NCBI GenBank assembly: GCA_028554755.1
Contig: JAPTOF010000011.1
Span: 3,128,501-3,192,500, forward strand
Direction: 5' to 3'
Source of the DNA: Cordia subcordata
Lineage: Eukaryota > Streptophyta > Magnoliopsida > Boraginales > Cordiaceae
DNA: 64,000 bases
This document shows positions 1 to 11,243 of this stretch, in pieces. The notes below the pieces were generated by a model. That model did no database searches. It was not told where the DNA came from and saw only the letters and a program-made list of their open reading frames with translations. Position 1 is the stretch's first letter, and each line of letters starts with the position of its first letter. A program made the position numbers and the translations under genes.

Positions 1-350
1 TATGTTTATAAGCATGAAAATAGTTGTTTGGATAAAAATATACTTATAAGTTATTGATTTGTTTGGTAAATAGGTGTTTATAAGCAATAGTATGTATTAA
101 AATGACTGAAAATGACCTTCTATTAAAAATGTTGTATTTTTTGTGTTTTAAGAGATAGGAAAGTTTTTTATTTGGTCAAATTTGGTAGCTTATAAGCAGA
201 TAGGGGGAAAAAAAAAAGCAAAGAGGCTATTACTTATTTTCCTTGTTTATAAGTCATTTTTTTCTTTTAAGCAGGACTTACCAAGCATGAAACTTTTATT
301 TTTGTTTATAAGCAAGTTTTCTTAGCTTATAACAAACCCAAACACCCACT
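1..350. repeat. AT-rich sequence with repeated TTTATAAGC words, possible edge of a DNA element
   Basis: The words CTTATAAGC, TTTATAAGC and GCTTATAAG recur about every 50-100 bp, and the block ends near 350 with CAAACCCAAACACCC. That ending resembles those of many plant non-autonomous DNA elements. The left end lies outside the window, so no inverted repeat or target duplication can be shown. No coding potential is visible. Confidence 0.25.
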
Positions 351-699
351 TACGTGCAAAGATCAAATATTGATCCGTTACTTGTATGTCTATAATAAAA
401 TCTAAGTCTAAAAGAATTTCAAGATCAATTTTTTTTTTCACTTTAATAAATCACATATAGATGATTCAAGATTTGAGAGCCAACTGTTACAGCAAAATAT
501 TTTGAACTACCTAATTTTGTTGCCAATGTACTTTCTTCTTTGAATGATATTAAAGAATATAACTCACTTTTATTCAAATCTAAAAAAATTCTTTGATTTA
601 CTTAGGCAAAATAGAAACAGTGCTGATTTCTCAGTTATGCATGGGATATGTGTGTGGGTGTATTATCATCATCATTATTACTACATGATATCTTTTAAG
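351..699. other. AT-rich intergenic DNA, no feature seen
   Basis: I see no reading frame with recognisable protein and no repeat structure here, apart from short T runs and a few TCA/ATT units near 660-690. Confidence 0.4.
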
Positions 700-1242
700 T
701 AATACGGGAGGAACTTTTCCCCAAAGTTTTATTAAAACCACCAGCAAAAATACAAAGTGGAGGGGGACATGAACCTAATCTCTATTCTATTTCTAAGATA
801 CATGGTTGTCAAGCCAACTATTATTACAAAGTCAGAATAGTTAGAATGCAAGTGCAATGCAAAAAAATAAATAAGGTGGTACTACCACCCTTATAAAAGA
901 TACGCATAAAAATTAAATAAAGTGGCACTACTAACTTTACAAGGAAAATTAAAACCAAAGATAAGGAATAGCTAACCTGTCACATCTAACAATACCTCTC
1001 AAAATGCGTTGCTCTGCCAAATTTTGGATTTCCCCGTACCCACTCAAGCATGCTCCTACATTCACTTGATAGTCGGTTGCTCTATTACCTTCTCTGCATA
1101 TATGGGAAATGAAGTACTCAAAAATCTCAAGTAACATTCTAATTTGCAAAACAATATATATTGTTATCATCATCATCATCATCATCATCATTATTATTAT
1201 AATACAAGGATAATCTTGTCTTTTTATATAAGTAAATTTCAA
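700..1242 (-). pseudogene. 3' end of a LINE (L1-type), RNase H tail
   Basis: On the minus strand the frame holds HICREGNRATDYQVNVGACL followed about 30 residues later by LRGIVRCDRLAIPYLWF. The His-Arg-Glu-Gly-Asn-x-Ala-x-Asp pattern is the last motif of the RNase H domain at the C-terminus of plant L1-type LINE ORF2, and the downstream Leu-Arg-Gly...Asp...Pro-Tyr tail is also typical. After the stop there is about 230 bp of 3' UTR with an AATAAA signal near 733-738. The upstream part of this frame is a trinucleotide run (poly-Met), so the LINE copy is broken above that point. It has no active domain. Confidence 0.6.
1165..1201. repeat. (ATC)n/(ATT)n microsatellite
   Basis: About nine ATC units run directly into three or four ATT units. 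On the minus strand they read as a run of Met codons inside the LINE remnant. Confidence 0.9.
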
Positions 1243-1950
1243 ATATTATGCTAGTGTACTAGCTATCAAACATGGGTTTACACAATAAAATTCATTTTTA
1301 TCATCATTCCTAAACCAAGCATGGCATATTCATTACCAAGTTCATTTTGTTCCAAATCTTGCTTCATTCTCGTTCTCATTCTATTCCTATCTAAATCTAT
1401 TCCATTATATCAATCGCCACCTAAGGGTGTTTAGTGGGACAAATTCTCAAGTATATAAAGATGTGTCTATAAAGTTCCATAACGCATACTATATTGAGTT
1501 ATTTTCTCATTCTTATCTCATGAACCATTAATCACATACAAGGCCAATGAGGTAAATTTAAGGCTTTGTGAAGTTATTAATAAGGTTAAGAAATCAAGAA
1601 AGAACCATGTGAAGTCAATTAAGACGGAGTATTTTGTTAACAATTTATGATACAATTTGGAACTTGGTGCAATGATTGAATCTTAGCCTAGTAAATCAAG
1701 AGTGTACAAAACGGATATATTGTTTGTGTGTCTAATATGGGTACATATAAAAGAGAATGTCTTTTTTCCCATGAATTTTACTATAAATTCCAAACTCGCA
1801 CATGAGGTTTCACTCTTACTCAATCTTCTCGATGATCTCAAGTGTTGCTAAATAATACCTTGTGTTTAATTATTCTTTTATTTTTAGTTTCACCTTTTAA
1901 AAATGTTAGCTTATCTATAAAACATTATACTTTAGGCTAAAAAATTAGAT
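1243..1950. other. Intergenic AT-rich DNA
   Basis: No reading frame, RNA gene or repeat structure could be recognised. It ends at the target duplication of the Mutator-like element to the right. Confidence 0.4.
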
Positions 1951-1959
1951 TTAATTTTT
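1951..1959. repeat. Left target duplication of Mutator-like copy 1
   Basis: TTAATTTTT here pairs with TTAATTTTA at 3557-3565, 8 of 9 identical. Confidence 0.55.
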
Positions 1960-2175
1960 AGGGAAAAATTCACGTCACCCCTCTGTGATGTGCGAAAGTA
2001 TTACGTTACCCTTCTGTGTTCCAGAAACTTCATATCACCCCCTTGTGTTTTTCCAAAATTGATCACACTCTTTCTTGCCGTTAATTAAACACTAACACCG
2101 TTAAATACAAGTTTAAAATGACAAAATTACACCTGGAATAAAGTAATAATTTTTTACCCAAACATATTTTTTTCT

Positions 2176-2525
2176 TGTTTTTTTGGTGATAAAGATCATC
2201 TTTCATTCATAAAATAGTACAATACACATAATAGGAGCAAAATCAACAAACATGAGGAGGGCAAAACATAAAAAACAACCCAAAACTCTGGGCACAAGAG
2301 CTCGAATGGCACAATCCAAAAAGATAACAAAACAAACACTTCTTCTAACCAACACCAAAAGCTGGACAATCATTTTCAAGAACCAACTTCAACTCCAAAG
2401 GTGGAATGCGATTCCAATCTTCCTTCAATCTATTAGCTCTAGCCATTTTTGCTACCATGTCTGCTGCTTGATAGACAGATCTTTTAACAAAATGAATTTC
2501 CTAAGATTAAATTTTTTTATCAGTA
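2176..2525 (-). pseudogene. LINE 3' end (RNase H tail) inside the Mutator-like element
   Basis: The minus strand reads VKRSVYQAADMVAKMARAN, then a segment ending ENDCPAFGVG and a stop. Asn/Gln-x-Ala-Ala-Asp-x-x-Ala-Lys-Met-Ala is the terminal RNase H motif of plant L1-type LINEs. A 3' UTR of about 150 bp follows and ends in ATCACCAAAAAAAC, consistent with a short poly(A) tail at 2176-2183. Only the last few dozen codons remain. It may be a LINE insertion into the element or a piece captured by it. Confidence 0.55.
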
Positions 2526-3119
2526 AATAAAATAAACCAAACTTCATATGCTAAAAATCCCTAAATCTAAAATCCTTAATTCCCAAACCCCAACCCCCGC
2601 TAATACGAACGTGGCCAATCTCTATTGTACGACTGCTGCTGTGTGACAAAGAACAACGAGCATCATCACTCCTCCTCCCACCCCCACTACGATGACGACG
2701 AAATCTTCACCCTATGCTAGGAGCAAAAATACAAACTTGAGTCGATTAATTGTAATCACCAGGTGAAGAATTCCCTAAAAAAAACCCAAAAAGAAAAATA
2801 ATTCGCACTTGTAGAAATTGTTTTTACTTGAAAAAATTAAGTTAAAAAAATAAAAAAGAGAGATTCTCTAATTAATATTATTTTATTTATATACTTCAGG
2901 AATAAAGAGGAAAATGAAGATTCTTCAAAAGTAAAAACACTCAAAAACCCTGGAGAGAGAAAGTAACTAAATTTGTACAGAGAAAGATCGAAGAGAGATG
3001 TATTATTTGTTCAATCCATGGACGATTGCACAAAGAGAGGAAGAAATGGAAAAAAAATAAAGTTAATTTTAAAAAATATTTATATTTAAATATATAGTAT
3101 AAAACACAAAATATAATTG

Positions 3120-3175
<56 letters not shown>
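3120..3175. repeat. (TA)n(GA)n compound microsatellite
   Basis: About 12 TA units are followed by about 15 AG units without a break. Confidence 0.95.
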
Positions 3176-3178
<3 letters not shown>

Positions 3179-3565
3179 GAGTGAAACTGAAAAATAAATG
3201 AAAAGCAAAATTAAAATTTGAGGGGCTTGTTATTTACATGTAGCAGTTCTCTTTTTTAATGGGTGGGTTGTACAGGTGAAAGCTTTAACATAGCAAGGAG
3301 AAATGGGTAAAGGTTAAAATGGTGAATTACTTTCTTTATAGAGGACATTTTCGTCGAACTTTAGAGTAAATTAATTAAAAGTATTACACCAGTTGCGTTT
3401 CTAGCTTGTGTAGCTCAAATTTGAAGGAAAAATGGATGGAGAAAGGTAACGTAATAGGTTTTGAAAAAAACACAAGGAGATAATCTGAAGTTTTGGAACA
3501 CACGGGGGTAACGTGATACCTTTGCATATCATGGGGGGATAACATGAATTTTTCCCTTAATTTTA

Positions 3566-4626
3566 TATACATGTGTGCGTGTGTGCATTTGTGTATGTGA
3601 GTGTCTTTGTGTGTACATGTATAGGACAAGATTTTGTTTAAATTTTTTCTTTATGATGTGAATAATGCAAATTTTGTATAGTATACTATTTTTAATTTTT
3701 AATTTTTATTTTTAAATGTTTAGCTGGCTACAAAAAGTAATGCACAAGTATAGAAAAAATACTTCAATTTAAGATGTGTATATTGGAAAAAAATTATTTT
3801 AAAGTTATTTTAATTTTCTTCTAGTAGTATGTATAGGGGAATTTTTGTAAAATAAGTAACTTTTTATCTTTTTCTTCTTATTTTGAAATTAATGCTCATT
3901 TGATTCTTTATTTTATTATAAAGTCATTTATCGAATGATTTTATTAATTTTTTGTCTATTATTTTTCTTTTTACTTTTCTTTTTTGGGCTATAAAAATTT
4001 AAAAAAAGATAAAAATTTTATGCCTTTAATGTAAGGCTTTTTTCGACAAATTTAATGTCATGGGATAATATAGATAAAACTAAAACTTCATAGGGAAGTT
4101 TAGGATTTAGACTAGAACTCATGAGGGAAAATGAGACTCACTTATACATATAGAGAGAATGTTAAGTTGCCTTCATAACAAATGAAACAACTGTACTATA
4201 AGAATTTTTAGGAGAAAGCGTAGACACTCAAGTAATGGTGGTTGAGGAATAAAGCCTTTGGTGAGTGTATTGGCTATTTAGGGACATAACAAAAGATGAG
4301 GCTCCTTGTTAGCTTTCTACTCCTCACGTCTTAATGTCTTTTAAGACATTCAGCTTCGTATATACAAAATATAGAGGGGATGGGTAAAGTTGATAATGTT
4401 AAGATTATCAATAAAATTTCTCCACTCAGACTCAAATGTTTGACCTATGGGTTGCCTACAAAATAAGCAAAGCTAGTTAGGTCAAAAGGGTGATACTGGT
4501 ATGGTGCAACCAAAGGACTCCAACACTCAAGTTAGTGACTAGATCAAACAAGGCGAGCAAAGAAAGCGTGCTAGTATACTAAGTGTATATAGAAATGTGC
4601 ACCTTTGCCTGTGGTACGTCCTGATA
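3566..4626. other. AT-rich intergenic DNA between two Mutator-like elements
   Basis: No recognisable protein, RNA gene or repeat was found. The sequence has long T and A runs throughout. Confidence 0.4.
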
Positions 4627-4635
4627 CTTATAGAT
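4627..4635. repeat. Left target duplication of Mutator-like copy 2
   Basis: CTTATAGAT pairs with TTTATAGAT at 12886-12894, 8 of 9 identical. Confidence 0.6.
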
Positions 4636-5035
4636 GGATTTTTTTCTTATAAACCCCCTGTGTTTAAATCTAATTATACCGCTAGTACTTGAATTCACGA
4701 AATAGTAATAAAGACCTCTTGTGTTTTTTCAAAATTTGCACAAATACCCCCTTAGTCATATTTTCCATCAATTTTAATCACGCCCTTAGTTGCACACACC
4801 CCCTATGTTTTTCTTTTTTTTCCCCCTTGTGTTTTGATTTATCATATTTCAAAAAAATAATAATAACTACCAACCCGCATCCTCTTAGCTGCACCCTTTT
4901 AGCTGCACCCTACCCCCGCAGCTATAGTGGACCTAAAAAATCAGAGTCCTGATGCATTAACCAAAATCAAAAGTCAAAGTTATTATGTTTTATTATAGTT
5001 GTTTAATTTTTGGCATAAACATCCATCATTGATGT

Positions 5036-5280
5036 ACTAGATGGTGATGGTGGTGAAGGAGATGGAGGATGGTAACAGTTAAAGGGATAGGGATAGGTGG
5101 CGGAGATGGGGTTTTAAGTGGTGGGGGTGGTGGGGGATAAGGATTTGGGTGGTGGGGGGTGGCAAGGATGGGTATTTGGGTACTAAGGGTGGCAGGAGAG
5201 GGAAAGGGAGGGGGTGAAGGTGGTGGAGATGGCGAGGCTGGGGGTGAGGATGGCAAGGCTAGGGATGGTGGGGGTGGATG
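5036..5280. repeat. Purine (GGT/GGA)-rich low-complexity tract
   Basis: About 245 bp of imperfect GGTGGTGG, GGAGATGG and GGGGGTGG units lie inside the otherwise AT-rich Mutator-like element. The complementary strand reads as a Pro/Ser-rich frame (5026-5256), which low-complexity DNA gives by chance, although a captured exon for a proline-rich wall protein cannot be excluded. Runs of three to six G could form G-quadruplexes. The last five bases (GGATG) are the left target duplication of copia-1. Confidence 0.7.
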
Positions 5281-7176
5281 TGTAGGATCGATATTATTAA
5301 GTATGGGGTATCCTAGTCCATATTTTCTAAATTATAACTAAGAAAACATGCTAGGAAAATAAAATAACCATATTACACACACAAGAACATGCTCAAGAAC
5401 ATATAGAATATAACTAATGCTTGCAAAAATATATAAAGCTAACCTCTTGAAGGGTGGGGCCTTTGATGAAGCTAAAACCGGTTACAAGCTTTGTTCTCGT
5501 TCACGAACAAGGCCACCAAAATTTGCTATAAGAGTGTCACAATAAGCAACTCCCTAGTCTTCTTCCCTATGATGAAAGAGACTTATCTTGAGAGAATAGC
5601 CTCTTGTGTGGGAAGAAGCAAAGTAATATGCTCTTGAAAAACTAGAGCAAAAATCACACAATAAGTGTGTACTATGTGTTGTAGTATTTTCTTGCCAAAA
5701 AGGAAGAAATCAACTACAAAGTGGAATGCATAAAAGGTGTAGGGTCTTGTCTATTTATAGAGAGAACCTTGGCATCTAAAGTTGCTAAACTTTCAATGTG
5801 GGAGAAAATTTCCATGTAGTATTTCCTTTTGAAACTTGTCAATCTTGTCTTGGAAGACTTGTGCAAGTTGTCCACTTGTTTTTGTAGTATTTTGCAAGTT
5901 GTCCACTTGTCTTGGAAGACTTAGGCCAAGCCCATTATCCAAGTCCAACACATAGTCCATAATCCATGTGGAGGCCCAAGCCCAATAGGAAACCATCCTA
6001 GCCCAATTAGGTTATCTTGGACTCTAAAGAAAGCCCAAACCCAATTTCAAGCTTTGGCCCAATAAGGCTACTATCACAATATAGAATTTGCTCTTTCAAG
6101 ATTACTCTCTCAAAGTCATTTCAACTAGGGAAGGGACCAAGAAGACACAATTATCATTGGCTTCCAAAAATAATTAAAAATATCCTTGCCCGATCTAGGC
6201 GACATAATAATTATTTTTAACTTCGATCTATTCCACCATAAGATCAAAGTTGCACTCCAAGAATAATTGTCATTACCCAAAAGCTTATCACAAAAGAATG
6301 TGAACTTTGTTTTTGACCTACTAAATAACTGACCATAATGCCCCTTTATGTATACCCACAGCCAAGATCAGTCCTTTGGCCTGTGTACTATCACCTCCTT
6401 AGCTGTATCTTTTTCCGTTGGGTTTCTTGTCCTATTGCCAACCATCCTTGGTCATGGAATCTCTTGATATCGGGAGCGACCCTCAAGCCATATGATTGAC
6501 ACACCTATAAAGGTAGTATCACTAGATCTAGATTTGGATGATAAATTTGGACAATCCCAAAGGGGGCATATAGATTCCATTTTTGCATATGCATGTTCTA
6601 ATTAATTAGAACTTAGCACTCAATGCACAAGGCTGTTGATCCTAATAAAATAAGATCTCACCCACAGTGAATCAAAGTACTAAACCCTAACTTCATTAGT
6701 TCATCCACATATACTCAAGATTAAGAGCAATGATCATTTAGTAGCAGTGAGTGTCTTGTTTTCTTTCTTTGATAGTACGTCGCTAGAAAACATACTCACA
6801 ATGGTCCTATCCAATATGTGACACACGTACTATTGAGACAAATCCAGAAAGTCCTCCAATGACCTAGGTAGATCACCCTCAAAGAGGAGACTTACTCAAT
6901 ATAACCTTATCAAAGTAGAGTGCCCAACACTACTATTTGGTTATGGATTCAATTTATGACGTGACTAAATCTAGACTTGGACCTCAGACGTCCGGCCTCA
7001 CTGCGCACTCCAAGTCATTAGTGCAAGTCAAAGGACCTTCATACATGCATCGATAAAACATAACAGAGATTATATGTAAGAAACTCATAATGCCATTTAA
7101 CAAAAATATGATTATACATTGTTTCATGTCCAAAATGTCATGTACAAGTGAGCTTTAGGGCATACTAATCCTAACA
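5281..7176 (-). repeat. Left (3') LTR of copia-1
   Basis: It starts TGTAGGATCG, close to the copia-2 LTR start TGTTAGGATCG, and ends CCTAACA, immediately before the purine tract. Length is 1896 bp. A short internal duplication around 5837-5925 repeats ACTTGTC…CTTGGAAGACTT. The terminal 148 bp (7029-7176) match 12482-12629 with one mismatch. Confidence 0.85.
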
Positions 7177-7189
7177 ATCTCCCACTTGC

Positions 7190-7850
7190 ACTAAAGATTA
7201 CTTCTGCAAAGCCTAATACCCAAAGACTCTAAATGTGTGGCAAACACTTTCTCTGAAAGAGTCTTAGTAAATCGGTCGCGTGTTTTCTCAAGCTATCTTG
7301 TCAACTACTACATTTCCTCTTTGGATAAACTCACGAATCAAATGATATTTCCGCTCAATGCGTTTACCCTTTTGTGATTCTGGGCTCTTTGCATCGTGAA
7401 ACAAAGACCGTTGTTGTCGCAATACAACGTTATTGGTCCGTGAGCTGCCGGCACAATCTCTAGGTCTAGCAGAACTTTCTTAGCCATATCGCCTCTTTCG
7501 CACCTCGATCTTTGCTACATACTCGGCCTCCATGGTAGAGTCAGCAATACAATTTTGCTTCACACTTCTCCATGAAACACTCCTCGACAGAGTGAAAACA
7601 TATCCAGTAGACTTTTTGGAATCTCCGGATCGAAATCCAGTGCAGTATAGGCTAATGGTGTTAGATCATCTGCATGGTATTCTAGCACATAATCCTTTGT
7701 TCCTTGCAGGAATTTGAATATATGCTTAACCGCGACCCAATGTGCTAGTCCAGGGTTTGACTGATATCTATTAACCATGCCAACAAAGAAAGCGTATATC
7801 CGGTCTAGTACATAACATGGCATACATGAGACTTCCAACTGCTGAAGCAT
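7190..7850 (-). pseudogene. copia-1 RNase H region
   Basis: On the minus strand the frame from 7850 gives MVNRYQSNPGLAHWVAVK, KHIFKFLQGTKDYVLEY and, after a frame change near 7550, [12 protein letters not shown]. These are the linker and RNase H motifs at the end of copia pol. RNase H normally removes the RNA strand during reverse transcription. Several stops and shifts occur between 7560 and 7190, so no full domain can be made. The 3' LTR begins directly after it. Confidence 0.75.
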
Positions 7851-8757
7851 AAGGAACTCGCTTCATGCTCTCTATCTCCTCAGGTGTTTTAGGACATTGA
7901 TCCCGAGATAGATAAACTCCATGTCTAGAAGGTAACAAGGACTTCTTAGAGTTTTGCATGTTAAACCTGACTAATATCTTCTCAATAAATGAAGCTTGAG
8001 ATAGGGCTAGCCTTCTGTTCTTACGATCTCGCATAAGCTTGATGCCTAGAACATAACTAGCTTCCCCTAAATCCTTCATTTGAAATTGAGTAGAAAGCCA
8101 AACCTTTATGGATGATAGCATCCCCACATCATTTCCAATTAGTAGGATATCATCCACATACGTAACCAAAAAGCTACAAAGATTTCCATTACACCTTTTA
8201 TACACGCAAGGTTCATCAATATTTTGATCAAAACCATAAGATTTAATTACCTGATCAAATTTGATGTTCCATGCTCTAGATGCCTGTTTTAATCCATAAA
8301 TGGACTTCTTTAATTTACAAACCATATGTTCCTGGCCTTTAGCAATGTATCCATCTGATTGTGTCATGTAAATGGTCTCGTCAAGTTCCCCATTAAGAAA
8401 GGCTGTCTTGATGTCCATTTGCCATATTTCATAGTCATAATGACAAGCGATGGCAAGAAGTATCCTGATGGATTTAAGCATGGCTACTGGTGAGAAAGTT
8501 TCCTCATAATTGATCCCTTCTTTCTGAGTATAACCTTTCGCCGCCAACCTTGCTTTAAAGGTTTCAACTTTTCCACCAACTCCTCTTTTTCTCTTGTAGA
8601 CCCATTTGCACCCTATAGGTTTTACCCCTTCAGGTGCAACTACAAGATCCCAGACTTTGTTAGAATACATAGATTCTAACTCTGAATCCATTGCCTTATG
8701 CCATTTGTCGGCATCTATGTCGGAAACTGCTTCATCATAACTTACGGGATCCACCAC
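7771..8757 (-). CDS. copia-1 reverse transcriptase (fragment of pol)
   Basis: This is an uninterrupted 328-codon frame. It starts with the copia RT entry motif (WHKAMDSELESM, then VKPIGCKWVYK), continues with KARLAAKGYTQKEGINYEET and MDIKTAFLNGELDETIYMTQ, and carries the active site LVTYVDDILLIG around residues 200-210, so the catalytic Asp pair is present. SLMYAMLCTRPDI near the end leads into the RNase H linker. In the family this enzyme copies element RNA into DNA inside the virus-like particle. The frame is part of a gag-pol polyprotein, so the Met at 8757 is not a natural start. Upstream pol (8758-10278) is broken by stops and frame changes, so the product could not be made as a normal polyprotein. 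Confidence 0.9.
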   Translation of the reverse strand: MVDPVSYDEAVSDIDADKWHKAMDSELESMYSNKVWDLVVAPEGVKPIGCKWVYKRKRGVGGKVETFKARLAAKGYTQKEGINYEETFSPVAMLKSIRILLAIACHYDYEIWQMDIKTAFLNGELDETIYMTQSDGYIAKGQEHMVCKLKKSIYGLKQASRAWNIKFDQVIKSYGFDQNIDEPCVYKRCNGNLCSFLVTYVDDILLIGNDVGMLSSIKVWLSTQFQMKDLGEASYVLGIKLMRDRKNRRLALSQASFIEKILVRFNMQNSKKSLLPSRHGVYLSRDQCPKTPEEIESMKRVPYASAVGSLMYAMLCTRPDIRFLCWHG

Positions 8758-8949
8758 CTGATTCTCTGAAGAAGTCTGAAAGGACTCTCCATAGTATCTA
8801 TCATAAGGCTTGGAAATACTCCCACTACGACGATGCTCGATATATTAGGTGTAATATGTTGTTCTTTTTCATTCACGATTACCACAGTGTGTTCTGGAGA
8901 TTCTTGTGAAATCTCATCTAGAACAACTTCAGAATCCGTGTTTTCTGGA

Positions 8950-9830
8950 CCATTTCATGATTCTCTAAGTATCTAGCATGGGTGCTTATAAACACCTTTT
9001 GCTCCTTAGGATTATAAAAGATCCCACCTCTGGTTCCCTTAGGATATCCAATGAAATAGCATAACTCGGATCTTGGTTCCAATTTTGAAGCATTACTATT
9101 AAGTACATAAGTTGGACAGCCCCAAATGTGGAGATGATTTAGACTAGGCTTACGCCACCCACATTTCTTGAGGTGTCCTAGGTACTGATTTGGATGGTAC
9201 CAAGTTCAAGATGTATGCCGCTGTTTCAATGGCATACCCTAAAAAGATAAAGGTAATGATGCATGACTCATCATTGACCTAACCATATCCAATAGGGTAC
9301 GATTTCTTCTCTCTGCTACACCATTTTGCTGAGGAGTCCCTGGTGCAGTCAACTGAGACACTATCCCTTCTTGTCTCTAAACTCACCTGAGAGGTATTCG
9401 CCACCTCGATCAGACCGAAGGGCTTTGATATGTTTATCTAATTTCCGCTCTGCCTCAGCTTTGAACTCTTTGAATTTCTCAAAGGATTCAGACTTGCGTC
9501 GCATTAGATATACATATCCATACCTAGAGTAATCATCAATAAAAGAAATCAAATACTCATAACCTCCTCGTCTGGTTTGCTCATAGGACCACACACATCA
9601 GTGTGAACCAATTCCAATACTTCTTTGGCCCTTTCTCCTTTAGAAGAAAATGATCGTTTAGTCATCTTCCCTTTGAGACAAGATTCACACGGAGGTAGAT
9701 CTTCGAGATCTAATGAGCTAAGATGCCCATCCTCGACTAATCTCCGAATTCGCTTTAGACTGATATGTCCTAAGCGTAGGTGCCAAAGATATGTATCATT
9801 GGTCGAAGAAACCTTCCTTTTCCAGGAATT
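8950..9830 (-). pseudogene. copia-1 integrase region
   Basis: On the minus strand the pre-integrase part reads LEDLPPCESCLKGKMTKRSF near 9680-9720, with the second Cys pair of the zinc-binding HHCC region. The core follows (9361-9594) with FIDDYSRYGYVYLM and ALRSDRGGEYLSGEF, which hold the first and second catalytic Asp residues, and the C-terminal part includes PRSELCYFIGYPKGTRGG at about 9070. The frame changes several times between these segments. Integrase would insert the DNA copy, but this one is disrupted. Confidence 0.85.
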
Positions 9831-10278
9831 AGTTTGTTCTATTATGCAGTGAGTTTGTAATAGGTTTTATATAGAACAAATTATCATGCATGCTACCGGA
9901 ACAAATAATATTTCCATCTCTACTGATATCAACACCAGAATGGAAATTAATGCAAAAACCCTCTAATATTAATTGCGAAACAGAGATAAGGTTTTTACGT
10001 ATATCCGGAACATAATAAACATTGTTCAAAAATATCTTCCTATTACAGGGAAAATTTAAGCACATTCCTCCCACTGCAGCAGCCCATACTTTTGCTCCAT
10101 TACCCAACCTCAAAGCAAACTCCCCTTTAGCTAGTTCCTTCATTTCCTGAAACCAATGCAAAGAATTGCAAATATGGTTAGTGGCTCCAGAGTCTACAAT
10201 CCAAGAATCAGTAGAATCAACCACTAAGCAGGTTTCAATGTAGAACAAAAGAGGTGTACCTTTCTGGCCTCGAGCCAA
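9829..10278 (-). CDS. copia-1 protease region of gag-pol (fragment)
   Basis: A 149-codon frame contains WIVDSGATNHICNSLHWFQ, the DSGA active-site motif of copia aspartic protease, followed by LRLGNGAKVWAAAVG and a tail with IRKNLISVSQLILEG that leads toward integrase. Protease would cut the gag-pol polyprotein. The Met at 10278 lies inside the original polyprotein, just after the gag zinc knuckle, so it is an open stretch and not an independent gene. Confidence 0.8.
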   Translation of the reverse strand: MARGQKGTPLLFYIETCLVVDSTDSWIVDSGATNHICNSLHWFQEMKELAKGEFALRLGNGAKVWAAAVGGMCLNFPCNRKIFLNNVYYVPDIRKNLISVSQLILEGFCINFHSGVDISRDGNIICSGSMHDNLFYIKPITNSLHNRTN

Positions 10279-10289
10279 GTACTTCGGTC

Positions 10290-11127
10290 AATCCTATTTC
10301 CAGTGTCCTATTAGGCCACATTTAAAGCATTTGCCCTTGGGCTTTTCACTGTTAAGCTCGGGCTGTTCACCACTTTTCTTCTTTTTCCCTTGACCACGTT
10401 TTTGCTTCCCTTTCCTTTGAACTTTCTCCTTTCTCGGTTAAGTCCAGTGGATGCTTGAACCATATTTATGTGGCCTTTATTTTTCATTATGGCTTCGCAG
10501 CTAGGAGCTCTTTCATTAATTCCGTCATATCCATGTTCATCTTACTCATATTATAATTAAGCTTGAACTGAGTATAAGATGACGGTAGAGTCTCCAAAAT
10601 CATGTCTACCTTTGATTGTTCATCTATGTTTGCTCCTAGGATCTCAGCGATTGAAGCAATCCATCATTTTGAGCATATGCTCCCGATGCATGCTCCTTCT
10701 ACCATCCTTTGATTCATAATTTCTCTAAGAGCACCTTGCCTTGCGGGCTGCTCTTATCGGCAAACATACGAGACGGTGAGGTCATGATTTATTTTGAAGT
10801 TTCAATATTATGATTCTTGCTCTGCAAAATATCTGACATAGAAGCCATCATATAGCACTAGGAAAAACTATTGGCTTTCTTCCATTTTGCATAAGCATCT
10901 TTCTGGGTTTCAGAAGAGTTAGCCCTCACAACAGGACAAGGAGTTGTTAGGACATACTTGTACTCTTCTGCAGTGAGTACTATGTCTAAGTTTCGTTCCC
11001 AGTCCACAAAATTCGGTCCAGTGAGCTTGTGCTCTTTGAGAATTGTAGCTAATGGACTGAACGAAGACATTTTTTCTGGATACAACAATATAATCATAAT
11101 TAATTTATGAGTACAAAATTGATGCAT
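10290..11127 (-). pseudogene. copia-1 gag
   Basis: The start is probably the Met of MSSFSPLATILKEHKLTGPN near 11070, inside the open frame 10858-11127. LTGPNFVDWERNLDIVL and AEEYKYVL are hallmarks of the copia gag (UBN2-type) N-terminus. Gag continues downstream with frame breaks to a zinc knuckle at about 10295-10335 that reads CFKCGLIGHWK, then stops where the final Asp-Cys should be, so the CCHC motif has lost its last Cys. Gag would form the particle that packages element RNA. Stops and frame changes between about 10860 and 10340 inactivate it. Confidence 0.8.
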
Positions 11128-11243
11128 GTATAATATGTATGCTATCTTTGGAAATAAAACATACGAGTACTTTTTACATCATTTGCCTTTGAGCGATCAA
11201 CCCTTTAAACTACTCGATGTAAGTTGTCTCAACATCCTCATAA

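Larger units (their letters stand above)
1961..3556. mobile_element. Non-autonomous Mutator-like element with long inverted repeats (copy 1)
   Basis: The left end, from GGGAAAAATTCACGTCACCC, is repeated in inverted form at the right end (…AACATGAATTTTTCCC). The similarity continues inward for roughly 150 bp on each side, with phrases such as CCTTGTGTTTTTCCAAAA on the left and its complement near 3460-3475. The element is flanked by TTAATTTTT (1951-1959) and TTAATTTTA (3557-3565), a 9-bp duplication with one mismatch. Long terminal inverted repeats plus a 9-bp duplication fit the Mutator superfamily. No transposase is visible. The interior holds a LINE 3' end and a dinucleotide repeat. The inverted-repeat words match those of the element at 4636-12885, so both belong to one family. 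Confidence 0.65.

Noticed and set aside
949..1242. 97-codon minus-strand frame with a run of Met as a gene
   Set aside because: The Met run is a microsatellite, and the rest is the RNase H tail of a LINE.
5026..5341. Pro-rich (minus) and Gly-rich (plus) frames as genes
   Set aside because: Both read the same low-complexity purine tract. No start context, intron or domain supports a gene.
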